A DNA stretch of 64,000 bases from JACRPH01 sp041665465 (GCA_041665465.1 JBAYIU010000001.1:248001-312000); one strand, 5' to 3'. Positions 16,700 through 25,535 are shown, numbered from the stretch's first letter. Notes: generated by a model from the letters alone, not told the origin. Translations and numbers: made by a program.

Positions 16700-17854
16700 T
16701 TATACTTTAATGTATCCTACACCATTACCTGCGAAGAAAGTGATATGCTTGCCTTGTTTTAATCTCCGATTGGTGATTGTTCCTCTCGTATTGAAGAGGA
16801 CCAACGGAATATTACTGCAATTATCCATTCCACCATGATTACAATAGGACGGGAAAGTTGAAGCTACTGCTGCTTCGATATTTGGGATATAAGTTCCTAA
16901 GTAAACATCACCTGTACATAACCAATATCCAAAACCGTGTGGGTGATCCTTGCTTATTCTTTCATGCTCTTTATACTTTTCACTAAATGGTTGATTCCCA
17001 TAAACAGGTTCAATTCTAAATAATGGTAAGGTAATTCCTTCAGCAGGAGTTGAACCAAAAGCAAAGTTAGTTTTGATTACTCCTTTTTCTTTTTTCCAAC
17101 TGCATTCGGTTTTGGTTCTGTCCTTTTTTCTAAATACTCTTGTTTGCAGGACGCAGTTTGGTTGAGCAGTAAATTCCATGGCATGAACACCATCATCCTT
17201 TGCATATTTTTCTAAAGACATCACTCTTCGATATAAGTCAACGATTTCGTAAATGGTGTCTTGTTGGATATCTGCAAATCCCATTAACTGTTCCATACTA
17301 AACTTACTTTCACTTGCTATTTGAACATCAATTAATCTCTTCCCTGTGGGAAGAACATCCACTACAAATCCGATGCTCTTGGGTTGAAAGTATAAGAAGT
17401 ATCTATGCTCCTTGTTAGGATGTTCAGCAATCAATCCAGAATATTTTGATTCAACTTTCTTTTGGGGAAGTATTTGGAGTTCAGATAAGACCTCTTCAGG
17501 ATCAAGAGCCTTTGCATCACAATATTCTCTGAAGAAGGTGGTTCTTCTAGCTAAGAATTGGTCTAGCTCTGAATTTCCAGTTGGTTGTAATCTGATAAAA
17601 TTAATTGCTTCTTCAACAGAATTGATGGTGTATGAGCCAAGGATCAAAGAGTGATTCTCTCCCAGCTCAACACTCTCAAAAACTCCTTCGAATCCGTCTA
17701 TTTCTCTCCAATGATTACTTCTGACTATCACTCCTTCACGAATGTGTTCCTCTCCCACATTTTCTGGAACAGGAATAGAGGGATCTTGAGAAGCAATATA
17801 TTCTAAGGTTAATCGTTTTGCTCCTTTTTCTCTAAGTTCTGCTTTAGTGAACAT
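16700..17854 (-). CDS. Protein resembling a degenerate PEP-synthase / PEP-utilising enzyme
   Basis: I do not recognise it with certainty. Two segments recall pyruvate-phosphate dikinase-type proteins. AMEFTAQPNCVLQTRVFR (about residues 226-243) is like the IE...g..y.LQ.RP end of the ATP-grasp domain. YCNHGGMDNCSNIPLVLF, then the C-terminal KQGKHITFFAGNGVGYIKV, is like the swivelling phosphohistidine domain, but the catalytic-histidine context is changed. At 384 residues it is far shorter than the 800-residue enzymes, so any activity would be altered. A TATA-like box (TTTAATAAATTA) sits about 26 bases before the ATG. Confidence 0.5.
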   Translation of the reverse strand: MFTKAELREKGAKRLTLEYIASQDPSIPVPENVGEEHIREGVIVRSNHWREIDGFEGVFESVELGENHSLILGSYTINSVEEAINFIRLQPTGNSELDQFLARRTTFFREYCDAKALDPEEVLSELQILPQKKVESKYSGLIAEHPNKEHRYFLYFQPKSIGFVVDVLPTGKRLIDVQIASESKFSMEQLMGFADIQQDTIYEIVDLYRRVMSLEKYAKDDGVHAMEFTAQPNCVLQTRVFRKKDRTKTECSWKKEKGVIKTNFAFGSTPAEGITLPLFRIEPVYGNQPFSEKYKEHERISKDHPHGFGYWLCTGDVYLGTYIPNIEAAVASTFPSYCNHGGMDNCSNIPLVLFNTRGTITNRRLKQGKHITFFAGNGVGYIKV

Positions 17855-17898
17855 GTTGGGTCAAAAGAGAGGGTAATTTATTAAACTTATTAAGTAAA

Positions 17899-18116
17899 TT
17901 AATACATATAAGAAACCTTATTCCGCTCAGGATAAATCTGTTCTGGAGAGAGATTTAAATATCTTCTAAATTGATCAAACCCGGCAACGGTTTCTAAAAG
18001 AGATAAATCTTCGCGTTTAAGTTTAGTTTGTAATCGAGAAGCTTATCCGGGGTTCTATTTTCCGATAATCGATGGACTTCTTCTTCATAATGATTTAACC
18101 AAGAATACTTTTAAGG
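17899..18116 (-). pseudogene. Decayed gene fragment in two frames
   Basis: On the minus strand a start-less stretch reads YSWLNHYEEEVHRLSENRTP. After a frame change the other frame reads SRLQTKLKREDLSLLETVAG, then FDQFRRYLNLSPEQIYPERN to a stop at 17899. Both pieces have normal amino-acid make-up for proteins here, unlike random sequence. Neither has a start codon with promoter or binding site. The fragment overlaps the end of the gene at 18095. I infer the remains of a gene tail; the family is unknown. Confidence 0.35.
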
Positions 18117-18478
18117 GCTTGTTCAAGAGAAGGATAAGTTAAATCTGCTACAGGACATTCTCCTTTATAGGGAGCTTCTTTAACTACTCTAAAATTTTCA
18201 GTCATGTTTCTCCCATTTCTCATCCCCATCATAAACATTAAACCGAAGATTCCAGAAATGAATCCCTCGTCAATACCCTGGTTATCTAATTCTGTCCCAT
18301 TCACAATTAGATATTCTATTCCAGCTTGAACTAATGGAAGGATGAGAGGAGCAAGTTCTCTGACCCCATATTCCGCACTAAGAGTAAAATAAGCAATGTC
18401 TTTATGACCTTTAACAGTTTCAATCTTTAGATGTTCTAATCTTGGTCCAATTTGAGCTAATTCTAATTCGTAAGTCAT
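18095..18478 (-). CDS. Hypothetical protein (127 aa)
   Basis: This is a small soluble alpha/beta protein (LEHLKIETVKGHKDIAYFTL, then APLILPLVQAGIEYLIVNG) with a methionine-rich glycine loop (FGLMFMMGMRNG) near residue 80. No family is recognised. A GGAGG ribosome binding site lies 7 bases before the ATG, and a TATA box (TTTATAAATT) near 18525 suggests a short leader. This differs from the leaderless genes around it. Confidence 0.6.
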   Translation of the reverse strand: MTYELELAQIGPRLEHLKIETVKGHKDIAYFTLSAEYGVRELAPLILPLVQAGIEYLIVNGTELDNQGIDEGFISGIFGLMFMMGMRNGRNMTENFRVVKEAPYKGECPVADLTYPSLEQALKSILG

Positions 18479-18645
18479 GTTATCCTCCTTGATAGATAAG
18501 ACCTAAATCAGGAGTTAATTTATAAATGTTTCGGACTTATTACCCCTGCCCAGTAATTATTTCCCGGGTGTTCCATCCTCCTCCCCGAGTAGTCACGCTT
18601 CCAAAAGGTTAAAATTTATAAAATACCCGTCGTTTTGAAAAACTA

Positions 18646-19440
18646 ATGCCAGAACTACAACAATACCTTCTTGTCAAAAATGGACTATATCTTAGAGAGG
18701 ATCATAAAGCCTTAGTAGCTATTTCTCCAGAAGAAACTAAATTAGGAATCTTGATGATCTGTCCAGAATCTAAAAAGAAGTTTAAAGGTAGAGGAATAGT
18801 TATAGAACAAGATAGAAAAATAGTTACTCATAATGTCCGAGGGAGAAGAGACGTTTTTACATTAAAAACTAATCCTTACACCAAAGTTTTTTCAGATTTA
18901 GAATCTACCGCTTTAATGTTACAAACAGAACAAGTGAACCGATTCTTAGATCACAATCCTAAACCTAACTCTGAAATGGATAAATATTTACAATCATTTG
19001 CAGAGATCCCTTGTGAAGATCATGCCGCAGAGACCTTTCATAATCAGTGGAAAAGTGGTCTAGCTACTTGTGGAGTGAGATATAATCCTTGGAATACCCG
19101 ATTTAAAGAGGGTAAAGAACAGATTGAGAAACTTATTCCTCCTTTTGTAGAATTGATTTATTACCAGATTGGAAGGATGTCCACCGATGAAATGGCTTTA
19201 GGAAGACCAGTACGTGAAATTAGGAATCTGCCTAGAGCAGGGATTGAAGCGATAGTAAGAGAGGGATTAAATCGTTCCAAAGTTAGAGTCAAGATCAAAG
19301 AAGGAAGTTATCATTTAGATTTACAGATGATGACTTACAGATTTGCTCAAGGAAGAATGGTAGGAAAAGTAGACTATTCCAGCGAATCAAATCACCCCTT
19401 CAGCTCTGATTATTTATATTTAGACTGGAAATGGCGTTAA
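18646..19440 (+). CDS. Hypothetical protein (264 aa)
   Basis: This soluble protein begins with strands (QQYLLVKNGLYLREDHKALV), has a middle with scattered Cys and His (IPCEDHAAETFH, LATCGVRYNPWN), and ends in aromatic strands. I recognise no family. A TATA box (aatttataaaata, about 18612-18624) lies about 28 bases before the ATG. The 167-base gap before it (18479-18645) is richer in G and C than its surroundings, but I could identify no RNA in it. Confidence 0.6.
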   Translation: MPELQQYLLVKNGLYLREDHKALVAISPEETKLGILMICPESKKKFKGRGIVIEQDRKIVTHNVRGRRDVFTLKTNPYTKVFSDLESTALMLQTEQVNRFLDHNPKPNSEMDKYLQSFAEIPCEDHAAETFHNQWKSGLATCGVRYNPWNTRFKEGKEQIEKLIPPFVELIYYQIGRMSTDEMALGRPVREIRNLPRAGIEAIVREGLNRSKVRVKIKEGSYHLDLQMMTYRFAQGRMVGKVDYSSESNHPFSSDYLYLDWKWR

Positions 19441-19503
19441 GAAAAATAAATGCATGAAGTTAATCCTTATATAGAAAAAAGATAAAGACCTATCAAAAAG
19501 GAT

Positions 19504-20436
19504 TCATCTTATCTCATAAATAACCTCACAGGGTTTTGGAGACAAAGGGAATTGCGGACATCGATTCATTTCAAAGCAACCCACCTCGGAAATAATATCC
19601 TCTCCAAGATTATCAAAAGCTTTTACTTGTGAGGGATACGACTGAATGCCTTCTAAGTGTGAATTAAATCCTTGCGGAGAGATAAATATCTCTCTTTTAG
19701 TGAGATGTAATCCTTGATAATGGTCTGTAAGTAGTTTATCCAAAGTGATTTCTTCTTCAGCAAACTTCTTATGAGTGTAAGGTAGATCTTCATAAAAATA
19801 AAAGGTAGCATTAGCATAACAGGCAGTGGTTAGAACTTGGACAAAGGCTTGAGAAACTAAAAGATGATCCGGATGAGTAAATCCCTCACCAAAATATGAA
19901 GGACCGATAATAGTTACTTGAGCACCATTGGTCGATTCAATTATCTTCTCTATATCTTTAACTATTGCTTCAACAATGGTTGAATTATCTAAAGGAGATC
20001 GTAATTCATACTGATTATCAACGTAATCCATATTGATAACCTTTGCTCCAAGCCAGTGTGCAGCATTAACGTTTTCCTGAGTACGAATTTCTCTTGCATC
20101 AACACTAGCGGTAAACCCACACATTTCATCCCAATGAGTAAGATATTGTGGAGTGATCGTGGGAGTAGAAAAGAAAGTAAGGAGATATTTTGGCCCATGA
20201 TGTTCTGAGATAATACTCCCAACGGATAATACTGCATCATCAAAATGGGGAGACAATATTATCAGCTTATCTGGAGAAGGATCTTTTTTTGAGGATAATG
20301 CGCTTGATTCAAAGTAAGAGGGATTTTCTCCATTCTGTTGATAATTATCAGTGACTTTCTGTCCAAGAGTGGGATTTCCACCGAATGCTAGAAGTAATCC
20401 ACCAATTAATAGACTCTTAGTTCTGGTTTTTATCAT
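19504..20436 (-). CDS. Secreted PIG-L / LmbE-type deacetylase
   Basis: PIG-L proteins are zinc hydrolases that remove acetyl groups from GlcNAc-containing lipids or sugars. The zinc motif appears as SPHFDDAVLSVG, in which the usual PHPDD is PHFDD, and a later HPDH supplies the third ligand. A signal peptide (MIKTRTKSLLIGGLLLAFGG) starts at the ATG at 20436. The ATG at 20472 would overlap the upstream gene and put extra charge before the signal, so 20436 is preferred. The product is probably exported, which suggests work on cell-surface glycans. It is 8 bases behind the AI-2E-type transporter gene. Confidence 0.82.
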   Translation of the reverse strand: MIKTRTKSLLIGGLLLAFGGNPTLGQKVTDNYQQNGENPSYFESSALSSKKDPSPDKLIILSPHFDDAVLSVGSIISEHHGPKYLLTFFSTPTITPQYLTHWDEMCGFTASVDAREIRTQENVNAAHWLGAKVINMDYVDNQYELRSPLDNSTIVEAIVKDIEKIIESTNGAQVTIIGPSYFGEGFTHPDHLLVSQAFVQVLTTACYANATFYFYEDLPYTHKKFAEEEITLDKLLTDHYQGLHLTKREIFISPQGFNSHLEGIQSYPSQVKAFDNLGEDIISEVGCFEMNRCPQFPLSPKPCEVIYEIR

Positions 20437-20443
20437 CTGTCTC

Positions 20444-21511
20444 TCATACAAACCTTTCCTTAAAGGTTTCAAAGTAAGTTATAAGTAAAGGTAATAATAT
20501 CGGACCAACAAATATTCCAACTACTCCAAACAAGGCAGCTCCCCCGATAACTCCAACAATTACGGTTATTTGACTTACTTTAACTTTCGCATGGACTATC
20601 TTCGCAAGTAGAATATTATCAATAGTACTGATGATCAAAAGACCATATAAGAATAAACCAATTCCCATACTTAAGGTCCAGTAGTTGTGAGAAAAAGATC
20701 CGCTTAAGATTAGGAATAGCGAAGCTGGCCCCCAAACTAACGCGGTACCGATAGTGGGAATCAAAGCACAGAAAGCCATTACTACTCCCAAGACAATAGG
20801 GAAAGGAATACCAAACAAATAAAATCCTATCATGCCAACAACTCCTTGAACCACTGCAACAAACAATTGAGCATAAATGACAGTATGAGCGATATTCTTA
20901 AATTCTAAAGTAAGCCTTTGAACGGTTTTTTTTCTCAGGGGGAGTAGATCAACTATCTTTGCAAGTATATTCTCTCCATCTGTTATGATAAAAAAAGAGA
21001 GAACTAAAGCTAAGAAAATTTCTGCGATTATAAGGGGTATACCCAAGATCAATTGAGTTATTTTCTCTTCTATGATGGGTAGAAGTTTCTGTAATTGCTT
21101 ATCAAAACCAAATGCTGACAATCGTTCTGAGCTGAACGCTTCAGCTCGGTTAATCAGCGAACATATTTTTGAATCTGCGCTAGTACATCCAAAACCAAAC
21201 AATGCACCTTTGGCGATGTGACTTGAGACGGAACTATAAAAGTAATATCCTTGTTGAGTAACCTCAAATACTAAAAAAGAAACAGGAATGAGTATAATTA
21301 TTACCACAATAAATAAGGCTAGTATTATTGAAACAGACTTATGAGGTATCTTCTTAAATATCTTTTTATACAAAGGGAAAGCAATGTAAGCCAGAAGCAC
21401 GCTGCCTAAAATGATAGTTATCATCGGCTGGATGAGTTTAAATAATAGAAGTAAAGCTAGTGCAAATATGATAAACGGAACTATTCTTTGATATTGATTT
21501 GAGGTTGCCAT
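20444..21511 (-). CDS. AI-2E / PerM (UPF0118) family membrane transporter
   Basis: This integral membrane protein has about eight helices in the PerM layout: two N-terminal helices, a soluble loop, then a block of helices with the conserved ALIPTIGTALVWGPASL and GGAALFGVVGIFVGPILLPL segments. The family exports small molecules or ions; the substrate is not readable. The ATG at 21511 is preferred over a GTG at 21562 because a TATA-like stretch (ATAAAATAAATA) lies just upstream. The PIG-L gene follows closely, so the two may act together in envelope work. Confidence 0.85.
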   Translation of the reverse strand: MATSNQYQRIVPFIIFALALLLLFKLIQPMITIILGSVLLAYIAFPLYKKIFKKIPHKSVSIILALFIVVIIILIPVSFLVFEVTQQGYYFYSSVSSHIAKGALFGFGCTSADSKICSLINRAEAFSSERLSAFGFDKQLQKLLPIIEEKITQLILGIPLIIAEIFLALVLSFFIITDGENILAKIVDLLPLRKKTVQRLTLEFKNIAHTVIYAQLFVAVVQGVVGMIGFYLFGIPFPIVLGVVMAFCALIPTIGTALVWGPASLFLILSGSFSHNYWTLSMGIGLFLYGLLIISTIDNILLAKIVHAKVKVSQITVIVGVIGGAALFGVVGIFVGPILLPLLITYFETFKERFV

Positions 21512-21609
21512 GAGTATGTTTTTAGGGATATTTATTTTATTATTTCTAATTGGTCTTGACACCCCACTACCTGATCTAAACTAAATATTTAAATAAAAAA
21601 AATAAAAAT

Positions 21610-23031
21610 TTATTCTGCTGATTCAGTAGAGATAATTGCCCACCAGGGTCTATGCACTCTAGTATTCCCCGTTTCTGCATCAACATCTACACTTAGATGC
21701 ATTTGTTTCTGGAATAATCCCATAACTCGAGAAGGCCTTTCTAATTGCATTTCATATTGAATTTTTTCAGTGTTTCCACTTCCAACATCCTTTAATTGAA
21801 TGGTGCAATTATTATCCAAGGAACAAACTTTAAGTCCCAATCTTTCCAATGCTCTTTCTGAAACAGTGTTAGGCATGATTTTTATTTCTACTTCTGACCC
21901 GTTATTTAGCTTTGTAGTCAGCTTAGTCTTTCCTTCCGAATCAGTCGCAGCAATTATTTTCAGATTTGTCTGTGCTGAAACATTGTTAACTCTTAATTCT
22001 CTCAAATCCGAGCTTAATTCTCTTACATTTAAGAATTGACCCAGAGGAAGACCATACTCACCAAACTTAATCTCTTCTTTTCTCTCGGATATCTGTTGAT
22101 TAAGTTCTAGACCTATCCCCTGATTTGGTTGATCTTTCTCAACAGAAGAATCGTTATCAACTGAATCTTTTTTATTATTAATCTCATTTATTTCTTCAAC
22201 GATACTTACTGGAGTTGGCACTTTCTGTCTATAAGTGATAATTCCCTCATCAGAAGAGGTAACCTCAACAGGCTCAGAAGTTGCAATAGTTGATATTTTT
22301 ATGGAATTAGCGTCTAAAGTAACTGCTGTTTGTGCTAATGCTCTTCCGTTCAAGGTTGCCCCAGTATTAACCGCAATAGCGGTTTGACATAATATAATCC
22401 CCTTCATGCTAGAAGTAGTTCCAAGTGTGGTTTTACCCCCAACTTGCCAGAAGATATTCTTGACTTGTGCTCCATCACTTAAGATAACTTGTGTAGAAGA
22501 ACTTACTTCAAGATCTTGTGCTACTTGAAAGATCCATACATCAGTTGAACTTCCACTAAGAGTAACATCGGTTGGAATTATCAAACCAGTACTCCATTTG
22601 TATATTCCAGGAGAAAGGGTCATTCCACCAATATTCCCCGCCCCAAGTTCAGTTACATCAGGTGCTCGACCAGCAGCATCAGTGTATGCTAATTCCATAT
22701 CACTTACTGCAGTAGTCATAGTAGTTGAAGTAGGTTCAGTATAATCAGCAGCATATATTTTCCCCGTAACTAAAGAGGATGTTGCAAATTGATTAGAAGA
22801 ATCCATTATTAATCCAAATCCGGTAATGCCAGTACTACCTATTGGACTAGCACCAATATTTCCTGTAATTGAGGTAACTCCAGTAGTTGAAATTCCCGAT
22901 TTTGCTAAAATAACAAAATTTTCTGCAGTACCTAACTCTACAGCTGAAGGGGTAGCATAAACACTACAGATCATCAGTGCAAAAATCATCATACTTACAA
23001 ATATACCATATAATATTCTTGTTTTTTTCAT
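21610..23031 (-). CDS. Secreted DUF3494 (ice-binding-like) protein with C-terminal extension
   Basis: A signal peptide (residues 1-26, ending near VYA) is followed by a DUF3494 domain: VELGTAENFVILAKSGIST, SITGNIGASPIG, GNIGGMTLSPGIYKWSTGL, DVWIFQVAQDL and MKGIILCQTAIAVNTGATL. This beta-helix adhesin/ice-binding fold is widespread in cold-adapted bacteria and occurs in archaea. About 220 more residues follow, with an acidic linker and a beta-rich end, of unknown role. A GGAG binding site precedes the ATG. A 21-base palindrome lies 31 bases upstream. It is probably the last gene of the leftward envelope tract. Confidence 0.85.
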   Translation of the reverse strand: MKKTRILYGIFVSMMIFALMICSVYATPSAVELGTAENFVILAKSGISTTGVTSITGNIGASPIGSTGITGFGLIMDSSNQFATSSLVTGKIYAADYTEPTSTTMTTAVSDMELAYTDAAGRAPDVTELGAGNIGGMTLSPGIYKWSTGLIIPTDVTLSGSSTDVWIFQVAQDLEVSSSTQVILSDGAQVKNIFWQVGGKTTLGTTSSMKGIILCQTAIAVNTGATLNGRALAQTAVTLDANSIKISTIATSEPVEVTSSDEGIITYRQKVPTPVSIVEEINEINNKKDSVDNDSSVEKDQPNQGIGLELNQQISERKEEIKFGEYGLPLGQFLNVRELSSDLRELRVNNVSAQTNLKIIAATDSEGKTKLTTKLNNGSEVEIKIMPNTVSERALERLGLKVCSLDNNCTIQLKDVGSGNTEKIQYEMQLERPSRVMGLFQKQMHLSVDVDAETGNTRVHRPWWAIISTESAE

Positions 23032-23061
23032 TTTTTATTTCTCCATGAATAACATGACTCA

Positions 23062-23082
23062 GAGCAGAGGTTTATTCTGCTC
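23062..23082. promoter_or_regulatory. Copy 1 of a duplicated palindrome, GAGCAGA-N7-TCTGCTC
   Basis: A perfect 7-base inverted repeat with loop ggtttat lies between the SIMPL gene and the DUF3494 gene. A nearly identical copy (one loop base differs, with flanking ca and aaag shared) is at 26714-26734. It is either an operator for a shared regulator or a hairpin in the mRNA leader. No T-run follows it in the gene direction, which speaks against a terminator. Confidence 0.6.
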
Positions 23083-23094
23083 AAAGTTTAGTTA

Positions 23095-23814
23095 TTATTG
23101 TTTAATTGAATACACCAAGGTCATATCTGCAGAGACGGTTACGTCACTGGGCATAACCTTTGCACTTTCTTGGACTGCGGATAATCCCATATTATTTGCC
23201 ATGGTATACTTATAAGACACATAACCATAATTTGATTCTGAGGCACTAACAATCTTGTCTAACTTTACACCTAAATTGTCTGCCATGGTCTGTGCCTTTT
23301 TCTTTGCATTTTGAGTTGCTGTAGCTAGCACCAATTGTTTTGACTCATCATCTTTAGAGGTACTTAGATAGAATTCAATAGAATTAATCTTATTACCTCT
23401 GCTCTGTACAATTACATCGACAATATCGCCAACTTTAGTCAGATCATTAGTCTTTATCTTAAGGGTTTGCGTAGCTCTCCATCCCATACTCACCTGTAAT
23501 CCTTTTTGGCTCCATTCCTTCTCTTCATACAAATTTAAGGTTTCAGTTTCAATATCTCTTTCAGAAATACCTTTATATCTTAATCCGTCGATAATCGTAC
23601 TAACTATCCTATCTGCTTCTGTTTGAGCCTCTACAGCGGTTGGTTTCAAAATAGATATTCCGGCGTAAACCTTTGCCAAATCCGGAGCGACAGTCATATC
23701 TGCATGTCCTGCAACATTTATAGTATCAGTGTTTTTTGTAAAGGTCTGGCAACCAACCCCAAGAACTAATAATGCCATTAAACTCAATATAAATAAACCA
23801 TTAATTATTTTCAT
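23095..23814 (-). CDS. SIMPL-domain (DUF541) lipoprotein
   Basis: The N-terminus has a lipoprotein signal (MKIINGLFILSLMALLVLGVG then Cys), so the protein is probably lipid-anchored outside the cell. The SIMPL fold follows: INVAGHADMTVAPDLAKVYA, ERDIETETLNLYE, and NAKKKAQTMADNLGVKLDKI are family hallmarks. SIMPL proteins are linked to envelope or oxidative stress, with no known enzyme activity. The ATG at 23814 has AAGGAG 8 bases before it and is preferred over the ATG at 23847. It sits between the 185-residue unknown and the DUF3494 gene on the same strand. Confidence 0.87.
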   Translation of the reverse strand: MKIINGLFILSLMALLVLGVGCQTFTKNTDTINVAGHADMTVAPDLAKVYAGISILKPTAVEAQTEADRIVSTIIDGLRYKGISERDIETETLNLYEEKEWSQKGLQVSMGWRATQTLKIKTNDLTKVGDIVDVIVQSRGNKINSIEFYLSTSKDDESKQLVLATATQNAKKKAQTMADNLGVKLDKIVSASESNYGYVSYKYTMANNMGLSAVQESAKVMPSDVTVSADMTLVYSIKQ

Positions 23815-23862
23815 TTTATTTTTCTCCTTATTATTTAAATTATCCATTTAGATAGGACTTAC

Positions 23863-24363
23863 TCACTCGAATTTACTAGCTTTCGTTTCTCCCGGAGATG
23901 CGGAATGAGTATCTTTCTTATTCTCTTTATCCCCTTCAGCAAACCTATAATGTCTAGTAATCTTAATATGGGCAGTATCTTCAACCACATCCCCGGTTTT
24001 GTCAGGGAGTAATCTCATATTATGGATATCTATCCCTTGGATCTCTATCTCCACCTTTCTAATACTGGAATGGTTTGGAGCAAGTACAATAGTCTTATGA
24101 TCCGGCCCCCATTTTTTCTCAAATGTTCCCGAGGTATAATTAAAATTAGATAACGCAATTTTGGGAAGAAGAGAACTTTCTGATTTCAGATAGATGATAT
24201 GTTCTCCATAAGTCATTATTGGTAAAGTGCCTTTTCCTTCAATTTTACTTTCTGTTTCAAAAGCTTCTGCTTCTTCTTTAGGGATACAGTACAAACTATC
24301 TTCCTGACTGATACATCTCCTTATTTCCTTTAATTTATCTTCTTTTGATAAGTTATTTCCCAT
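23863..24363 (-). CDS. Hypothetical protein of the envelope tract
   Basis: About 166 residues, soluble, with a charged helical N-terminus (MGNNLSKEDKLKEIRRCISQ) and then a beta-rich middle (HIIYLKSESSLLPKIALSNF). The family is not recognised. The ATG at 24363 follows a GGGG-type binding site; an ATG at 24420 extends the frame but lacks one. It is likely co-transcribed with the SIMPL gene 48 bases downstream. Confidence 0.5.
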   Translation of the reverse strand: MGNNLSKEDKLKEIRRCISQEDSLYCIPKEEAEAFETESKIEGKGTLPIMTYGEHIIYLKSESSLLPKIALSNFNYTSGTFEKKWGPDHKTIVLAPNHSSIRKVEIEIQGIDIHNMRLLPDKTGDVVEDTAHIKITRHYRFAEGDKENKKDTHSASPGETKASKFE

Positions 24364-24471
24364 TTTTTTAAACCCCGAAATTTTATTGTTTTTACCTGAT
24401 CTCTGGCAACGATTTAACATCTACATCTCTTCTTTTGGGATTACAGGAGTTATGATTTAAATCTGCGAAAT

Positions 24472-24570
24472 TTAAAAATACCTGTAAATCAATATTACAA
24501 TAACGATTACTACTACCACCATCCCAATAATTGAAAGTAGTCCTGCTTTTTTATCAATTCGAGTTTTCAT
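24472..24570 (-). CDS. Very small single-helix membrane peptide (32 aa)
   Basis: The peptide starts MKTRIDKKAGLLSIIGMVVV and continues as an almost unbroken Val/Ile helix to RYF. Short positive N-terminus, one membrane helix and a GGGGGA binding site 4-5 bases before ATG support a real gene. Its place in the middle of the envelope tract adds support. Such peptides often regulate or stabilise membrane complexes; no role can be assigned. Confidence 0.5.
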   Translation of the reverse strand: MKTRIDKKAGLLSIIGMVVVVIVIVILIYRYF

Positions 24571-24616
24571 ATTTTCCCCCCTGAGCTTTGTGTTCTAACT
24601 TTTAGCACCCGAAATT

Positions 24617-24835
24617 TTATCGGGAAGACTTATTTTTCTTACTAAACAAATCATTTTGTCCATTTCTACCCACTAGGAAATAGATTATTGCAGTGACGAT
24701 GCTAAACAGTATCGCAAGTACTACCCACAACACTTTCATGCCGTCAGATAACCTCTTATTATTAGTAATTACATCATATATTACCCATATAGCAGCAAGA
24801 ACCGCTATGACCCATAATAATCTAGTATAAAACAT
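24617..24835 (-). CDS. PLDc_N-type two-helix membrane protein
   Basis: The 72-residue protein has two membrane helices in the pattern of the phospholipase D-nuclease N-terminal domain: VIAVLAAIWVIYDVI, then KVLWVVLAILFSIVTAIIYF followed by LVGR. Stand-alone PLDc_N proteins are common in bacteria and in some archaea, with unknown function in membranes. A GAGAGGA binding site precedes the ATG. It lies in the leftward envelope tract. Confidence 0.75.
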   Translation of the reverse strand: MFYTRLLWVIAVLAAIWVIYDVITNNKRLSDGMKVLWVVLAILFSIVTAIIYFLVGRNGQNDLFSKKNKSSR

Positions 24836-24927
24836 GTTAATATCCTCTCAATTTGTTTATAGTGTAATGCTAATAATGAAAACAAATACTTAATCAGGAA
24901 GAAATAATTCCTCCTGATCGAGACATC

Positions 24928-25044
24928 TTAAGTTTTCATAATGTTTTTCCCGGCAGGTCTATTTTTTACTAATCCCTTACCACCGGGCATCTTTGCAGCT
25001 CTTTTCTTTGCTGCAGTCATTCTTCCGCCTCTGCTTGATTTCAT
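24928..25044 (-). CDS. Very small basic protein (38 aa)
   Basis: This Lys/Arg/Gly-rich peptide starts MKSSRGGRMTAAKKRAAKMP and ends with GKNIMKT. There are about 13 positive and no negative residues. A strong GGAGGG binding site lies 8 bases before the ATG, which makes translation likely. It could bind nucleic acid or acidic surfaces. No family is recognised. It lies between the PLDc_N and DUF1328 genes. Confidence 0.5.
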   Translation of the reverse strand: MKSSRGGRMTAAKKRAAKMPGGKGLVKNRPAGKNIMKT

Positions 25045-25097
25045 GTTATTCCCTCCGATTTTAATCTAATTATAAGATAATTATAAAAAATAAAAAA

Positions 25098-25286
25098 TTA
25101 AGCTTCTTTAATTACATGGGCTACTACTGAGATTAGGAATAATATTACAAAGATTATCGCTAACCATTTGGCAAGTGTAAATGAGACTCCCGAAATAAGT
25201 CCAAATCCAAATATTCCCGCAATTATAGCTACCAGTAAGAATATTATTGCCCACAGTAACCAACCTGAAAATCCTTTCTTGTTCAT
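25098..25286 (-). CDS. DUF1328 (YtjA-like) small membrane protein
   Basis: This is a 62-residue protein with two membrane helices. WLLWAIIFLLVAIIAGIFGF and the following AKWLAIIFVILFLISVV match the DUF1328 pattern (a-i-i-F-l-i-A-x-x-A-g-x-x-G-F-g). The family is mostly bacterial and stress-associated, with unknown activity. A GAGGT binding site precedes the ATG. Its presence next to SIMPL and PLDc_N genes suggests a shared envelope-stress role. Confidence 0.8.
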   Translation of the reverse strand: MNKKGFSGWLLWAIIFLLVAIIAGIFGFGLISGVSFTLAKWLAIIFVILFLISVVAHVIKEA

Positions 25287-25314
25287 TTGTTTACCTCGTT
25301 ATTGTTATTTATCA

Positions 25315-25515
25315 TTATTTATTGTCCTGGCATTCATTTCGATCAAAGGTACACTTTTCCTTACAAATGCCGCTTAAGATTCCTTCACCACAGTCATGCA
25401 CACAATTGGTGTAATTACGCTCGCATGGATCGATTACGGTACAACCGCTGGTTAGAACAATTGCTAAGGATAAAATGGCCAAAACCAAAATTATCATCAT
25501 TTTTAGATATTTCAT
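25315..25515 (-). CDS. Small cysteine-rich lipoprotein
   Basis: A lipoprotein signal (LAIVLTSGC) is followed by a 40-residue domain with seven cysteines in C-x(n)-C pairs (CERNYTNCVHDCGEGI, CKEKCTFDRNEC), suggesting disulfide bonds outside the cell. A GGAGG site lies 9 bases before the ATG. It is 20 bases downstream of the Ig/DUF4332 gene and probably shares its mRNA. Confidence 0.75.
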   Translation of the reverse strand: MKYLKMMIILVLAILSLAIVLTSGCTVIDPCERNYTNCVHDCGEGILSGICKEKCTFDRNECQDNK

Positions 25516-25535
25516 CTTTTAATTCCTCCCACCGC

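Noticed and set aside
18479..18645. GC-richer intergenic stretch that might hold a small RNA
   Set aside because: Only a short CCCGGG palindrome is seen; no C/D box pair or stable long hairpin was found by eye.
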